From DSCS01 sp035391585 (GTDB taxonomy: Bacteria; Macinerneyibacteriota; Macinerneyibacteria; Macinerneyibacteriales; DSCS01), in the NCBI GenBank assembly GCA_964574875.1, contig CAZNOX010000006.1, positions 17,547 to 81,546 of the forward strand: a stretch of 64,000 nt of DNA, written 5' to 3'. The translations under genes and the position numbers were made by a program. Below, piece after piece: positions 36,582-44,759 of the stretch. Positions within the stretch are counted from its first letter, which is position 1. Each line of letters opens with the position of its first letter. The notes below the pieces were generated by a model that saw only the letters and a list, made by a program, of their open reading frames with translations, did not search any database and was not told the origin of the DNA.

Positions 36582-37458
36582 ACAGATGACGATGATTTCT
36601 AAGGGGAAAGTCCGGGATATTTACGATCTTGATGATCAGCTGCTTATCGTGACCACAGACAGGATGTCTGCATTCGACCGGATCCTCCATGAACCCATTC
36701 CCTACAAAGGCATGGTATTGAACAATCTCTCCCTCTTCTGGTTTGACCTCATGAAAGATATCATTCCCAATCATGTGGCCGAGACTGATATCGAGGCCTA
36801 TCCCCCCCAAGCGAGATCTCAGAAGGATACCCTTTTCGGGAGAAGCATGGTGGTCCACAGGGCCCGGCCTCTCAAGGTGGAGTGTATCGTCAGGGGGTAC
36901 ATCACCGGTTCCGGGTGGAAAAGCTACCGGGAGAAGGGCGAGATCTGCGGGCTTCGCCTTCCGCCTGGGTTGCAGGAGAGCCAGAAGCTCGAAGAACCCC
37001 TCTTTACGCCCACAACAAAAGCAGATGAGGGCCATGATGAGAATATCACTTTTGAAGAGATGAAGCAGATGGTCGGGGACTCTCTGGCTGAAGAGCTGAA
37101 AGAGAAATCCCTGGCGATCTATCTGCGTGCCCGGGAGTATGCTGCCCAAAGAGGCATTATCATCGCCGATACCAAGATGGAGTTCGGGATCTACAAGGGG
37201 AAGCTCATTATTATCGATGAACTTCTCACGCCTGATTCATCCCGTTTCTGGCCGGCCCGGCTCTACGAGGTGGGACGGTCTCAGGAAAGTTTTGACAAGC
37301 AGTATCTGAGAGACTGGCTCACCGGGACAGGCTGGGATAAGGATTCCGATCCCCCCCGGCTTCCCGAAGAGGTCATTGTGAAGACCAGGGATAAATACCT
37401 GGAAGCCTACAGGCTTCTCACCGGGAAAGACCTTTTGAAGGACCTGGGGATCGAGTAA
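36556..37458 (+). CDS. purC: SAICAR synthetase PurC
   Basis: A 300-residue phosphoribosylaminoimidazole-succinocarboxamide synthase of the longer type. GKVRDIYDL binds ATP; TTDRMSAFD, VECIVRGYITGSGW and IDELLTPDSSRFW are conserved blocks. It joins aspartate to CAIR in purine synthesis. AAGGAGGAG precedes ATG 36556 inside miaA, so the two genes are co-transcribed. A GC-rich hairpin follows. Confidence 0.95.
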   Translation: MIVKESRLEQMTMISKGKVRDIYDLDDQLLIVTTDRMSAFDRILHEPIPYKGMVLNNLSLFWFDLMKDIIPNHVAETDIEAYPPQARSQKDTLFGRSMVVHRARPLKVECIVRGYITGSGWKSYREKGEICGLRLPPGLQESQKLEEPLFTPTTKADEGHDENITFEEMKQMVGDSLAEELKEKSLAIYLRAREYAAQRGIIIADTKMEFGIYKGKLIIIDELLTPDSSRFWPARLYEVGRSQESFDKQYLRDWLTGTGWDKDSDPPRLPEEVIVKTRDKYLEAYRLLTGKDLLKDLGIE

Positions 37459-37463
37459 CCTGA

Positions 37464-37487
37464 GGGGAGGGGTTCCTCCCCGATTTT
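37464..37487 (+). terminator. Probable terminator after purC
   Basis: Stem GGGGAGG/CCTCCCC with a four-base loop, followed by a short T-rich tail (GATTTTCC). The tail is imperfect, so the call is moderate. Confidence 0.6.
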
Positions 37488-37489
37488 CC

Positions 37490-37518
37490 TTGTCTTTTCT
37501 TTACACGCCTGTTATACT
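37490..37518 (+). promoter_or_regulatory. Promoter of the lipoprotein/outer-membrane gene cluster
   Basis: TTGTCT (37490-37495), 17-bp spacer, TATACT (37513-37518). ATG 37527 follows after eight bases with no ribosome site, again the leaderless layout. Confidence 0.6.
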
Positions 37519-37526
37519 ATTAAACC

Positions 37527-37838
37527 ATGAAAGAGATTTTCACCCTTTTGATTGTCTTCTCATTGATCACTGGATGTGTGTCGACTCCCGGAATCAGGGA
37601 TTATAATGACTATGCTTTTGACCTGGTGAAGAGTGAGCTTTATGACGAAGCTCTCTTCTACCTTCTGAAAGCGGACTCCCTGGCTCCTGACTACAGGATA
37701 AAGAATAATATCGCTCTCTGTTATGAAGCTCTGGGGAACCGGGATAAAGCCCGGGAATACTACCAGGAGGCCCTCAAACTGCGGGAGACAAAACCCCTGA
37801 AGGATAATTATGCGGATTTCAGGAAAGATCAGCTTTAG
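37527..37838 (+). CDS. Small TPR lipoprotein
   Basis: A 103-residue protein with lipobox LITGC (Cys 17) and about two TPR units (YDEALFYLLKADSLAPDY; NNIALCYEALGNRDKAREYYQEAL). It should be an envelope-anchored adaptor. It begins the cluster that leads to the outer-membrane barrel protein. The next gene starts 29 bases before its end. No named family recognised. Confidence 0.75.
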   Translation: MKEIFTLLIVFSLITGCVSTPGIRDYNDYAFDLVKSELYDEALFYLLKADSLAPDYRIKNNIALCYEALGNRDKAREYYQEALKLRETKPLKDNYADFRKDQL

Positions 37839-38535
37839 TATCCTTCTTCTCTTCTCCCTGTCTGCATGTCTTCTGACAAGGGATGAAAATATCCGTCTTC
37901 GAGCCCGGAGAGAACCCTTGGCCGATCTCTCAAACAAAACACTCCTGGTTCTGCCGTCGGTGGTCCACAGCCCGGATTTCCAGCTGAACCGGGACCTGAC
38001 CCAATATCTGAACACACTTCTCTCTGAGAATGATTACGGGGCAGCGGTGATCACCCCTGCGGGAGTGGCTGAATCAACCGCCAGGGAGACAGCCCGCCTC
38101 TTCCTCGAGGGCAAGGCCCCTGATGTGGATCTTCTTCACAACGCATTGGCTGACTTCATCCTGTCTGTCCAGCTGGATCTTCTCTATGAATACTATTCCA
38201 CTTATTCGGGGGATGACGGGTTGAATCCGGCCTATTCAGTGGAGCGTGGGGGAGCCCCAGGCCTGTATGAGACTCCCACAGAGTGGAAAAACCGTTCGTT
38301 TGACGACCTCAGCTTTCAGCTCAAGGCCCATTTTGTCCTCTATGACACCCGTGAAAAAAAGCAGATCATCGATAAAACGGAGAACTATGAGATCATCCTG
38401 GAGGATTACAGGATGAAAAATGTCTCTTCCGAGGGAGAGCGTGCCTTTCTCACCATGATCCAGCAGGCCTCTTCCGATTTTCTCTCCTGGTGCCGTGAAC
38501 GGGATGTGGTGCTGGAAAGGATCTATCTCAAATGA
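37810..38535 (+). CDS. Lipoprotein of unknown function
   Basis: A 241-residue protein with lipobox SLSAC (Cys 20). The mature part includes NKTLLVLPSVVHSPDFQLN and a long central segment with LLYEYYSTYSG; no catalytic motif or named domain is recognised. The opening resembles envelope lipoproteins that start with a beta strand pattern VLPxxxxS. It overlaps genes on both sides, so it is co-translated with the small TPR lipoprotein and the barrel protein. Confidence 0.7.
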   Translation: MRISGKISFSILLLFSLSACLLTRDENIRLRARREPLADLSNKTLLVLPSVVHSPDFQLNRDLTQYLNTLLSENDYGAAVITPAGVAESTARETARLFLEGKAPDVDLLHNALADFILSVQLDLLYEYYSTYSGDDGLNPAYSVERGGAPGLYETPTEWKNRSFDDLSFQLKAHFVLYDTREKKQIIDKTENYEIILEDYRMKNVSSEGERAFLTMIQQASSDFLSWCRERDVVLERIYLK

Positions 38536-41345
38536 AAAAGACCCTTGTCTTCTGCTGTCTTCTCCTGACTCTCCTTGCTCATGTGTCGGGCCAGTTCGGG
38601 CGCAATAAGATCCGGGACAGGGAGTTTCACTGGATGACCTGGGAAACACCTCATTTCGTCATCCATTATTATGATGATACAGCGATGCTGGTGAAAGAAG
38701 TGGAAAAGATCCTTGAAGAGACCCATGACGATTACAGGAACCGGATGGGGATCACCCTGAAAAAGAAGATCCCGGTCGTCATCTACTATAATTCCAAGGA
38801 TTTTTCCCAGACCAATATTACCGATTCCGATCTCAGCGAAGGAGTGGGAGGGTTCACAGAGCTTTCCAAGAGACGGCTGGTCCTTCCTTATAACGGTGAT
38901 ATCTATGACTTCAAAAGGGTTCTGCAGCATGAGCTCGTCCATGTCTTTCAGTATGAATATATCGTTCCGTCTGATATGCCTCTCTCAGCACTCTACAACT
39001 CTCTGACCTTCCCCCCGCTATGGGTGATGGAGGGAATGGCGGAGTATTTCAGTGAAGACTGGCAGCCCATGGGGCAGATGATGCTCCGGGAGAACATTCT
39101 TTCAGGAGATATTCCTGATATCCCTCTTTTGGGAGACGACCTTTTCAATTACTATGGCTATTATGCTTATAAGCTGGCTCAGTCTTTCACAGAATTTCTC
39201 TGCAGCCGTTACGGAGAGGAGAAGTTCATCCGCTATTTCAAAAATCTTTCCAAAAAGATCACGGCGCGGCCGGAGGAGGAGTTCGAAGAGGTCTACGGAG
39301 TCAAGATGAAAAGAGCTGTTGAACTGTGGCATCACGACCTCAAACAGTTCTACTGGCAGGACGGGCTGGAGAAGAGTGATCCCTACAGTGTCTTTCATAT
39401 GACAGACTTTAAGAAGGCTCTGTCGGGGGAGAATGAGAATCTTCTCCTCTACGCTCCGAAACTCTCCCCTGCAGGTGATGTCATCGCCGTCTATTCCAAT
39501 CTCCGGGATGAGGGAGACATCATTCTCATGGGAGCCCGGAACGGACGTTTTATCAAAAACATCACCGCGGGATATGCCGACCATCTCTACGATTATCTCC
39601 AGATCCAGCCGGGAAATCTTATCTGGTCGGGTGACGGAGACCTGGTCTACTTTGTGGCACGCCGGGTGAATACGGATGTGGTGATCTGCAAAAATATCAT
39701 CACAGGGGACGCCCGGGTGATCTCCATTCCTGAGATCTCCGTCATCAGGGGCCTGAGTCTGACTCCGGATACCGGAACCCTTCTTCTTCTGGGACAGAAA
39801 AAGAACGATAATGTCCTTGTCTCCTATGAGCCCCGGACCGGAGAGTCCGGGGTTGTGGCCTCTTCTTTCTATCTCTGGAAAAGTCCTGCAGCACTGGGAG
39901 GAGGGAAGGTCGCTCTTGTCCAGCGTGATGCTTACGGAGATGCCGTTATCGTGCTTGATACCGGGACAGGGGGGAGACAGACGATTTACCAGACCCAAAA
40001 CATCAACACGATGACCGCTTCGGGAGGATCCCTCTATTTTGACAGAAATTTCGCCCATGCTCTTTACATCTGCAGACTGGACCCCGACACGGGGAAGGTC
40101 TATCAGCTCATGGAGACCATCAACTCCACCATCAATCCTGACCTCTCCGGAGAAAAGATCATCTTCAATATCTACAGGGAGAACCGCTATCTTCTGGCCG
40201 CGGCTTCCCTGGGAGACTTGGAAGAGACTCTTCTCGTGGAAGAGTCCATTCCGTCCCGCTTTGAACCGGTCCATATCTCACAGGAGGATGTCAAAGAGGT
40301 GGAAAAGGGGGCCAGGCCCTATCGTGTCAAGTTGAGAGCGGACTACCTGGCCGGCCAGATGGAATACAACAGCAGCGGCTATTTCAGGTCTTATGCCACA
40401 GTCATGGGTATGGATATCATGGGAGACTACCGTTTTCAGATCAACCTGGATATGACGTCAGTCAACAGTTTTGACGATATCAACGGGCAGCTGGCCTTTA
40501 ACTACCTGAAAAAAAGGTACACCCTGGGAGCTTTTGTCTACACATGGAAAGACTACTATTTCAGTGATGTCTCTGTGTTCTATGACTACAGCGAACAGTA
40601 CACCGGAGGAGCTGTCAGCCTCACCTACCCCTTGTCCGAAAAAGACCGTATTGAGGGGGCAGCCCATATCTATCAGAAAAAGGTGGAATTCCTCCATCTT
40701 CCTGTGAGCAGCGAGGCCATGGCCTATACCACGCAACTCGCGTTTGTGCGGGATTCCTCCCGCTGGTGGGGGTATTACCATCCCTTGTCGGGATATCGTT
40801 TCCGTCTCTCTTATGAGCAGAGTTACCCCCTGGGGACAAGCATGCAGTACGGATTGGGAATGGCGGATCTCAGAGCTTACCTGAAGATCTCCCGGCGGAT
40901 GTCCCTGGCTCAGCGTCTTGTCTACGGGGAATCATGGGGGAGAGATGCGCTTCTGTTCAAGATGGGAGGTATCAATACCGTGCGGGGATATGACTATCAG
41001 GATCTTCAGGGAGAGACCGTGCTGCTCTATAATGCAGAGTTCCGGTTCCCTCTGGTGGATTATCTTCTGCTGGCTCTTCCCGGGTTCGGGTTTCCCAATA
41101 TCCGCGGACTCCTCTTTTACGATATGGCTTATGTGGGGCCCCGGAACGGCGAGATCAAACTCTTTGACAATGACAAACAACGGCTCGCGTACGGGCCCGA
41201 TGTCTACGGGAGCTACGGATTGGGATTGAGATACTATCTTCCGGGGCTCTTTAACCTGAAATTTGACTGGGCCTGGAAAACGGATTTAGCCCATACCCTG
41301 AGTGATCAGGCTGTTTTTCACTTCGGGATATCGTCGGACTTTTAA
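38532..41345 (+). CDS. Outer-membrane protein: metalloprotease-like domain, beta-propeller and BamA-type barrel
   Basis: A 937-residue protein with a signal peptide (about 1-20). The N-terminal domain (about 30-280) is a peptidase_MA-like gluzincin with HELVH (133-137) and a likely third ligand in WVMEGMAEY (Glu 167 or 171). The middle (about 290-590) has TolB/WD40-like propeller repeats. The last ~330 residues form a surface-antigen (BamA/TamA/Omp85-type) barrel with GGINTVRGYDYQDL and a terminal FGISSDF, a typical barrel-end phenylalanine. All protease ligands appear intact. It is encoded among lipoproteins that may be partners. Function is inferred: an outer-membrane protease or secretion channel. 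Confidence 0.78.
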   Translation: MKKTLVFCCLLLTLLAHVSGQFGRNKIRDREFHWMTWETPHFVIHYYDDTAMLVKEVEKILEETHDDYRNRMGITLKKKIPVVIYYNSKDFSQTNITDSDLSEGVGGFTELSKRRLVLPYNGDIYDFKRVLQHELVHVFQYEYIVPSDMPLSALYNSLTFPPLWVMEGMAEYFSEDWQPMGQMMLRENILSGDIPDIPLLGDDLFNYYGYYAYKLAQSFTEFLCSRYGEEKFIRYFKNLSKKITARPEEEFEEVYGVKMKRAVELWHHDLKQFYWQDGLEKSDPYSVFHMTDFKKALSGENENLLLYAPKLSPAGDVIAVYSNLRDEGDIILMGARNGRFIKNITAGYADHLYDYLQIQPGNLIWSGDGDLVYFVARRVNTDVVICKNIITGDARVISIPEISVIRGLSLTPDTGTLLLLGQKKNDNVLVSYEPRTGESGVVASSFYLWKSPAALGGGKVALVQRDAYGDAVIVLDTGTGGRQTIYQTQNINTMTASGGSLYFDRNFAHALYICRLDPDTGKVYQLMETINSTINPDLSGEKIIFNIYRENRYLLAAASLGDLEETLLVEESIPSRFEPVHISQEDVKEVEKGARPYRVKLRADYLAGQMEYNSSGYFRSYATVMGMDIMGDYRFQINLDMTSVNSFDDINGQLAFNYLKKRYTLGAFVYTWKDYYFSDVSVFYDYSEQYTGGAVSLTYPLSEKDRIEGAAHIYQKKVEFLHLPVSSEAMAYTTQLAFVRDSSRWWGYYHPLSGYRFRLSYEQSYPLGTSMQYGLGMADLRAYLKISRRMSLAQRLVYGESWGRDALLFKMGGINTVRGYDYQDLQGETVLLYNAEFRFPLVDYLLLALPGFGFPNIRGLLFYDMAYVGPRNGEIKLFDNDKQRLAYGPDVYGSYGLGLRYYLPGLFNLKFDWAWKTDLAHTLSDQAVFHFGISSDF

Positions 41346-41363
41346 ATCGGAGAAAGAGGGAAT

Positions 41364-43049
41364 ATGAAGATGTTGTGGAGAGGAGTTGTCTGTGCCCTGT
41401 TGATCAGTGTCTCTGCCTGTGTATCACAGCCGGAGGTCCGCCGGGAGATCACCGGCGAGGACGGACGCGATTATATTGCTTTTATCCGGGAAAAAGAGAC
41501 CACCCATGATCTTGCACGGATGGAAGAGATGGTGCAGGCCCTTCTGAAAAAGTATCCGGACAGCCCGCAGCTGGTGAACGATCTTCTTGCCATACAGATC
41601 GAAAAAGAGCAGTATGAGACAGCCCTGAAAACGGTATCCCGGCTGCTGAAGATCACTCCTGACGATACCCACACTCTCTATATCAAAGCGTCACTTCTGG
41701 AACTCACAGGCCGTTCGCCCCTGGGTGTCTATGAAAAGCTGCATAAACTGGATCCCGGAAATGAGTATTTCCTGTTGAAGCTGGAAGAACTCTACAGTGA
41801 GAAGGGGAAGACGGAGAAGGTCCTGGAGATCACACAGAAGCTCATGGCTGATTTCCCCCGTAAAGAGGCCTATTTTTCCAAAGCCCTCTTTCTTCTCTAC
41901 AAGGAGAAAGCCTGGGAGGAGATGCTGAACCTGGAATCTCTCTACCCGGGAGATAAAGCCGCTTTCCACGACCGTATCATCGAATTGTTCGCCATGGGGA
42001 AAGATGTCAAAAACCTTTATCAATTTATCAGGGCTGTCTCCCCCAGGATGGAGAAGACGGAGAAGGCGCGTTTTTATTTTGCCCTTTTCTATCTTACGCC
42101 TGAAAGTGAACACCTTGAAACGGAGGATGACCCCATGACCGGCCCTGAGGAAGAGGAGTTTTCCTTTTACTTAGGAGCTTATCTCATGGAAAACAGCAAC
42201 CCGGATGATGACAGGAATGCGGAGCCTCTCTTTCAACGGGTTTCTTCCCGGAGTCCCTATTATGACGATGCTCTTGTCTATCTCATGAAAAGTGCTCTCA
42301 TCAAGAGTGACGTGCAGGCCGTCAGAGCGATCTACAATCAGCTGAAAGGAAAAAGAGGAGACGGATCCATAGAACTCTCTCTCCTCTACTATGCCCTCAC
42401 TGAAAAAAGCAGCTTTGCAGACGATCTCTATGACATCCTTGATTTTTCTCAGACAGAACCGCGCCTTCTGGCTGGTTTTATCGATCTTTTGATTCAAAAA
42501 GGGCTCTTTGAAGAGGCCCGGATTTATGGCCAGGCCGTGGAATCCTCATTCACAACAGAGGAGGGGCTTTACCAGTACCACTTCGCCATGATGAGACTCT
42601 TTGCACGGACAGAAGATGTGGATGAGATGAGAACCCATTTTCAGAAGGCACGATCACGGGAAGAGACCCCTGACCTTTTCAACTATTATGCCTTTTCGCT
42701 TCTTGTCATCGACCCCTCGTTGGGTGAAGAAGCATTGCCTTTGCTGGAAAAAGCTCATGCCATGGATCCCGGTAGTCCGGCTATTATGGACTCTTTAGGG
42801 TGGGCCCGCTTCCTGTCCGGAGATGCTGATGAGGGAGAGGCCCTCATCGATCGTGCGCTGGAGGCTTTGCCCGGCGATACGGAGATCCTTTTTCATAAAG
42901 CCATGATCCTGAAACAGAAGGGACACTACCGGGAGGCTCTGGATATTTTACAAGAGGTGAAATCAAACAACGGCGGTGATGTGATCTATTATGAAGACCT
43001 TGACAGCGAGATTGATCTTTTACGCTCTCTTATTAAGCCTGAGCATTAA
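41364..43049 (+). CDS. TPR lipoprotein
   Basis: A 561-residue protein with lipobox SVSAC (Cys 19) and TPR-like repeats throughout (NDLLAIQIEKEQYETALKTVSRLL; EEALPLLEKAHAMDPGSPAIMDSLGWARFLSGDADEGEALIDRAL, in pieces). The last repeats match the general bacterial TPR lipoprotein family with a DSLGWA motif. The ribosome site AGAGGGA precedes ATG. Its end overlaps the next gene by 59 bases. It is likely an envelope assembly factor. Confidence 0.8.
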   Translation: MKMLWRGVVCALLISVSACVSQPEVRREITGEDGRDYIAFIREKETTHDLARMEEMVQALLKKYPDSPQLVNDLLAIQIEKEQYETALKTVSRLLKITPDDTHTLYIKASLLELTGRSPLGVYEKLHKLDPGNEYFLLKLEELYSEKGKTEKVLEITQKLMADFPRKEAYFSKALFLLYKEKAWEEMLNLESLYPGDKAAFHDRIIELFAMGKDVKNLYQFIRAVSPRMEKTEKARFYFALFYLTPESEHLETEDDPMTGPEEEEFSFYLGAYLMENSNPDDDRNAEPLFQRVSSRSPYYDDALVYLMKSALIKSDVQAVRAIYNQLKGKRGDGSIELSLLYYALTEKSSFADDLYDILDFSQTEPRLLAGFIDLLIQKGLFEEARIYGQAVESSFTTEEGLYQYHFAMMRLFARTEDVDEMRTHFQKARSREETPDLFNYYAFSLLVIDPSLGEEALPLLEKAHAMDPGSPAIMDSLGWARFLSGDADEGEALIDRALEALPGDTEILFHKAMILKQKGHYREALDILQEVKSNNGGDVIYYEDLDSEIDLLRSLIKPEH

Positions 43050-43461
43050 TCTGTCCGCTTGTTCTGCAGCACAGCGGAAAAACGGACAGGCCTCTGTGAG
43101 AGGCGGGCGGATCTATATCGAAGACAGCGAAGGAAAACATCGGTTCAATTTCCGGCTGAAATATGATCCCCGTTCTCTTGAGATGATCCTGGCCTCACCA
43201 TGGGGAGAAAACGTCGCCTATATCTCCTATGAAGACGGAGAACTTGTGGTTAAAGATGCCGACGGGCGTCCCTGGGACGGTTCAGCCTACCTTCCCCTTT
43301 TTCAAGAGATGTTCCACCTTCTGAACACTTCAATCCCACCGGAAGAGAAGCTCTCACGGGGCAGTGTCATGATAGAGTTTGACAAGAGAGATGACAGGGG
43401 ATTCCCCCGGCAGTGGATCATCCGGGAGGGCACTCTTCGGATCAAAGTGGTGTTCTTATGA
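42991..43461 (+). CDS. lolB: LolB-like outer-membrane lipoprotein
   Basis: A 156-residue lipoprotein with lipobox NLSAC (Cys 24). The mature part has the alternating strands of LolB/LppX-like proteins (HRFNFRLKYDPRSLEMILASPWGE in pieces, then AYISYEDGELVVKDADG). LolB receives lipoproteins from LolA and inserts them in the outer membrane. The gene lies directly before ispE, an arrangement well known for lolB. Sequence similarity alone is weak; synteny and fold pattern support the call. Its stop overlaps the ispE start. Confidence 0.62.
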   Translation: MKTLTARLIFYALLLSLSINLSACSAAQRKNGQASVRGGRIYIEDSEGKHRFNFRLKYDPRSLEMILASPWGENVAYISYEDGELVVKDADGRPWDGSAYLPLFQEMFHLLNTSIPPEEKLSRGSVMIEFDKRDDRGFPRQWIIREGTLRIKVVFL

Positions 43462-44309
43462 AGATCCGGTCCATGGCTCCGGCCAAAGTCAACCTCTTTT
43501 TAGAGGTCCTGGGGAAGAGAGACGACGGGTATCACGATATTTGCGGAGTCTTTCAGACCATCCCCGTCGCTGATGAGGTCACTCTTGTCACTCATCCCCG
43601 GAAAAAGGGTGTCCGCGTGACCATGAGGGGAATGGATGTCCCTGAGGATGAGAATACGGCAACGAAGTCCGCCCTGGCTTTTCTGGAGTATTATGACATC
43701 AGGGAGGGAATCGAGATCCATATTGAAAAGCATATCCCTCCCGGAGGCGGGCTGGGAGGAAGCAGCGCTGATGCCGCTGCTGTTGTGAACAGTCTGGGGC
43801 TTCTTTATAAGATTCCTCTTGAAAAAGATTTTATTGAAAAATTGGCGTTTGTTGGTGCCGATATTCCCTTTATGCTCACGGGGGGAACCGCACTTGTCGA
43901 AGGGATGGGTGAAAGAGTGACACCGCTCTTTTCACACCTTGATCTTCCCTTTGTCATCGGTTATCCGGGGATCAAAGTGGATAGCGGCTGGGCGTATGGA
44001 GCGACAAGTTTTCTGTTGACAGAAAACCCTAAAACCTGTACCATACTGCTGCGTTGCCTGAAGGATAAGAGATGGGATGCTTTGAATGACGCTCTTTTTA
44101 ACCGCTTCGAGCAGGCCGTTTTTGAGGCTCATCCTCAAATTTCACGCTTGAAGTCGGAATTCCTCGAAAATGGCGCCAGAGCAGCATTGATGAGCGGCAG
44201 CGGATCCTGTGTCTTTGGTATATTCGACACAGAAGAGAGAGCCCGGGCAGCTGTACAGACTATGCAGGGACAATGGGACTGGATCAGACTTGTTGCAGCG
44301 AGCAAGTGA
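43458..44309 (+). CDS. ispE: 4-diphosphocytidyl-2-C-methyl-D-erythritol kinase IspE
   Basis: A 283-residue GHMP kinase. MAPAKVNLFLEVLGKRDDGYH is the substrate-binding start (in pieces), PPGGGLGGSSADAAAVV the ATP-binding loop, and MSGSGSCVFGIF the third motif. It phosphorylates CDP-ME in the non-mevalonate isoprenoid pathway. The start is ATG 43458, overlapping the lolB stop; upstream in-frame codons lie inside lolB. Confidence 0.94.
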   Translation: MKIRSMAPAKVNLFLEVLGKRDDGYHDICGVFQTIPVADEVTLVTHPRKKGVRVTMRGMDVPEDENTATKSALAFLEYYDIREGIEIHIEKHIPPGGGLGGSSADAAAVVNSLGLLYKIPLEKDFIEKLAFVGADIPFMLTGGTALVEGMGERVTPLFSHLDLPFVIGYPGIKVDSGWAYGATSFLLTENPKTCTILLRCLKDKRWDALNDALFNRFEQAVFEAHPQISRLKSEFLENGARAALMSGSGSCVFGIFDTEERARAAVQTMQGQWDWIRLVAASK

Positions 44310-44322
44310 AAGGGTGGTGAAG

Positions 44323-44628
44323 ATGCAAGTTACTGACGTGAAAATCTATCTGAGGGAAAACGACAAGCTCAAGGCATTTGCGACCATTACTCTTGATGAT
44401 TGTTTTGTCATCCGGGGTCTCAAGATCATTGAAGGAAACAAGGGACGATTTGTTGCCATGCCCAGCATGAGGAAAAAGGACGGGACATTTCAGGACATCG
44501 CTCATCCCATCAATAATGAGACGCGGATGATGATCGAAGAGATGGTCTTCAACGCCTATGAAGAAGCCCTGGCCTCCGGAGAGCACACAACGGAAGAGAC
44601 CGACGAAGCCCACGAAGAGATGGAATAG
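44323..44628 (+). CDS. spoVG: SpoVG family DNA/RNA-binding regulator
   Basis: A 101-residue SpoVG: VTDVKIYLRENDKLKAFATITLDDCFVIRGLKII (in pieces) and GRFVAMPSMRKKDGTFQDIAHPIN are diagnostic. SpoVG is a small nucleic-acid-binding regulator found in Firmicutes and in spirochaetes such as Borrelia. The start is ATG 44323; the open frame upstream lies inside ispE. An acidic tail ends the protein. It is followed by tRNA-Gln, glmU, rplY and pth, an order close to spirochaete genomes. Confidence 0.95.
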   Translation: MQVTDVKIYLRENDKLKAFATITLDDCFVIRGLKIIEGNKGRFVAMPSMRKKDGTFQDIAHPINNETRMMIEEMVFNAYEEALASGEHTTEETDEAHEEME

Positions 44629-44644
44629 ACTGATTTCCATAAAT

Positions 44645-44716
44645 TGGGCTGTAGCCAAGCGGTAAGGCACGGGACTTTGACTCCCGCATGCGGTGGTTCG
44701 AATCCACCCAGCCCAG
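44645..44716 (+). tRNA. tRNA-Gln (anticodon TTG)
   Basis: A full 72-base cloverleaf: acceptor TGGGCTG/CAGCCCA, D arm, anticodon stem CGGGA/TCCCG with loop CTTTGAC (anticodon 44677-44679), T arm GGTGG-TTCGAAT-CCACC, discriminator G. The CCA end is not encoded. Confidence 0.95.
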
Positions 44717-44719
44717 TTT

Positions 44720-44745
44720 TGCCTGCAGAGCAGGCATTTTTTTTT
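44720..44745 (+). terminator. Terminator between tRNA-Gln and glmU
   Basis: Stem TGCCTGC/GCAGGCA with a three-base loop and nine T. The glmU ribosome site begins three bases later, leaving no room for a separate promoter. Confidence 0.88.
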
Positions 44746-44759
44746 ATGGAGAAGATGAG

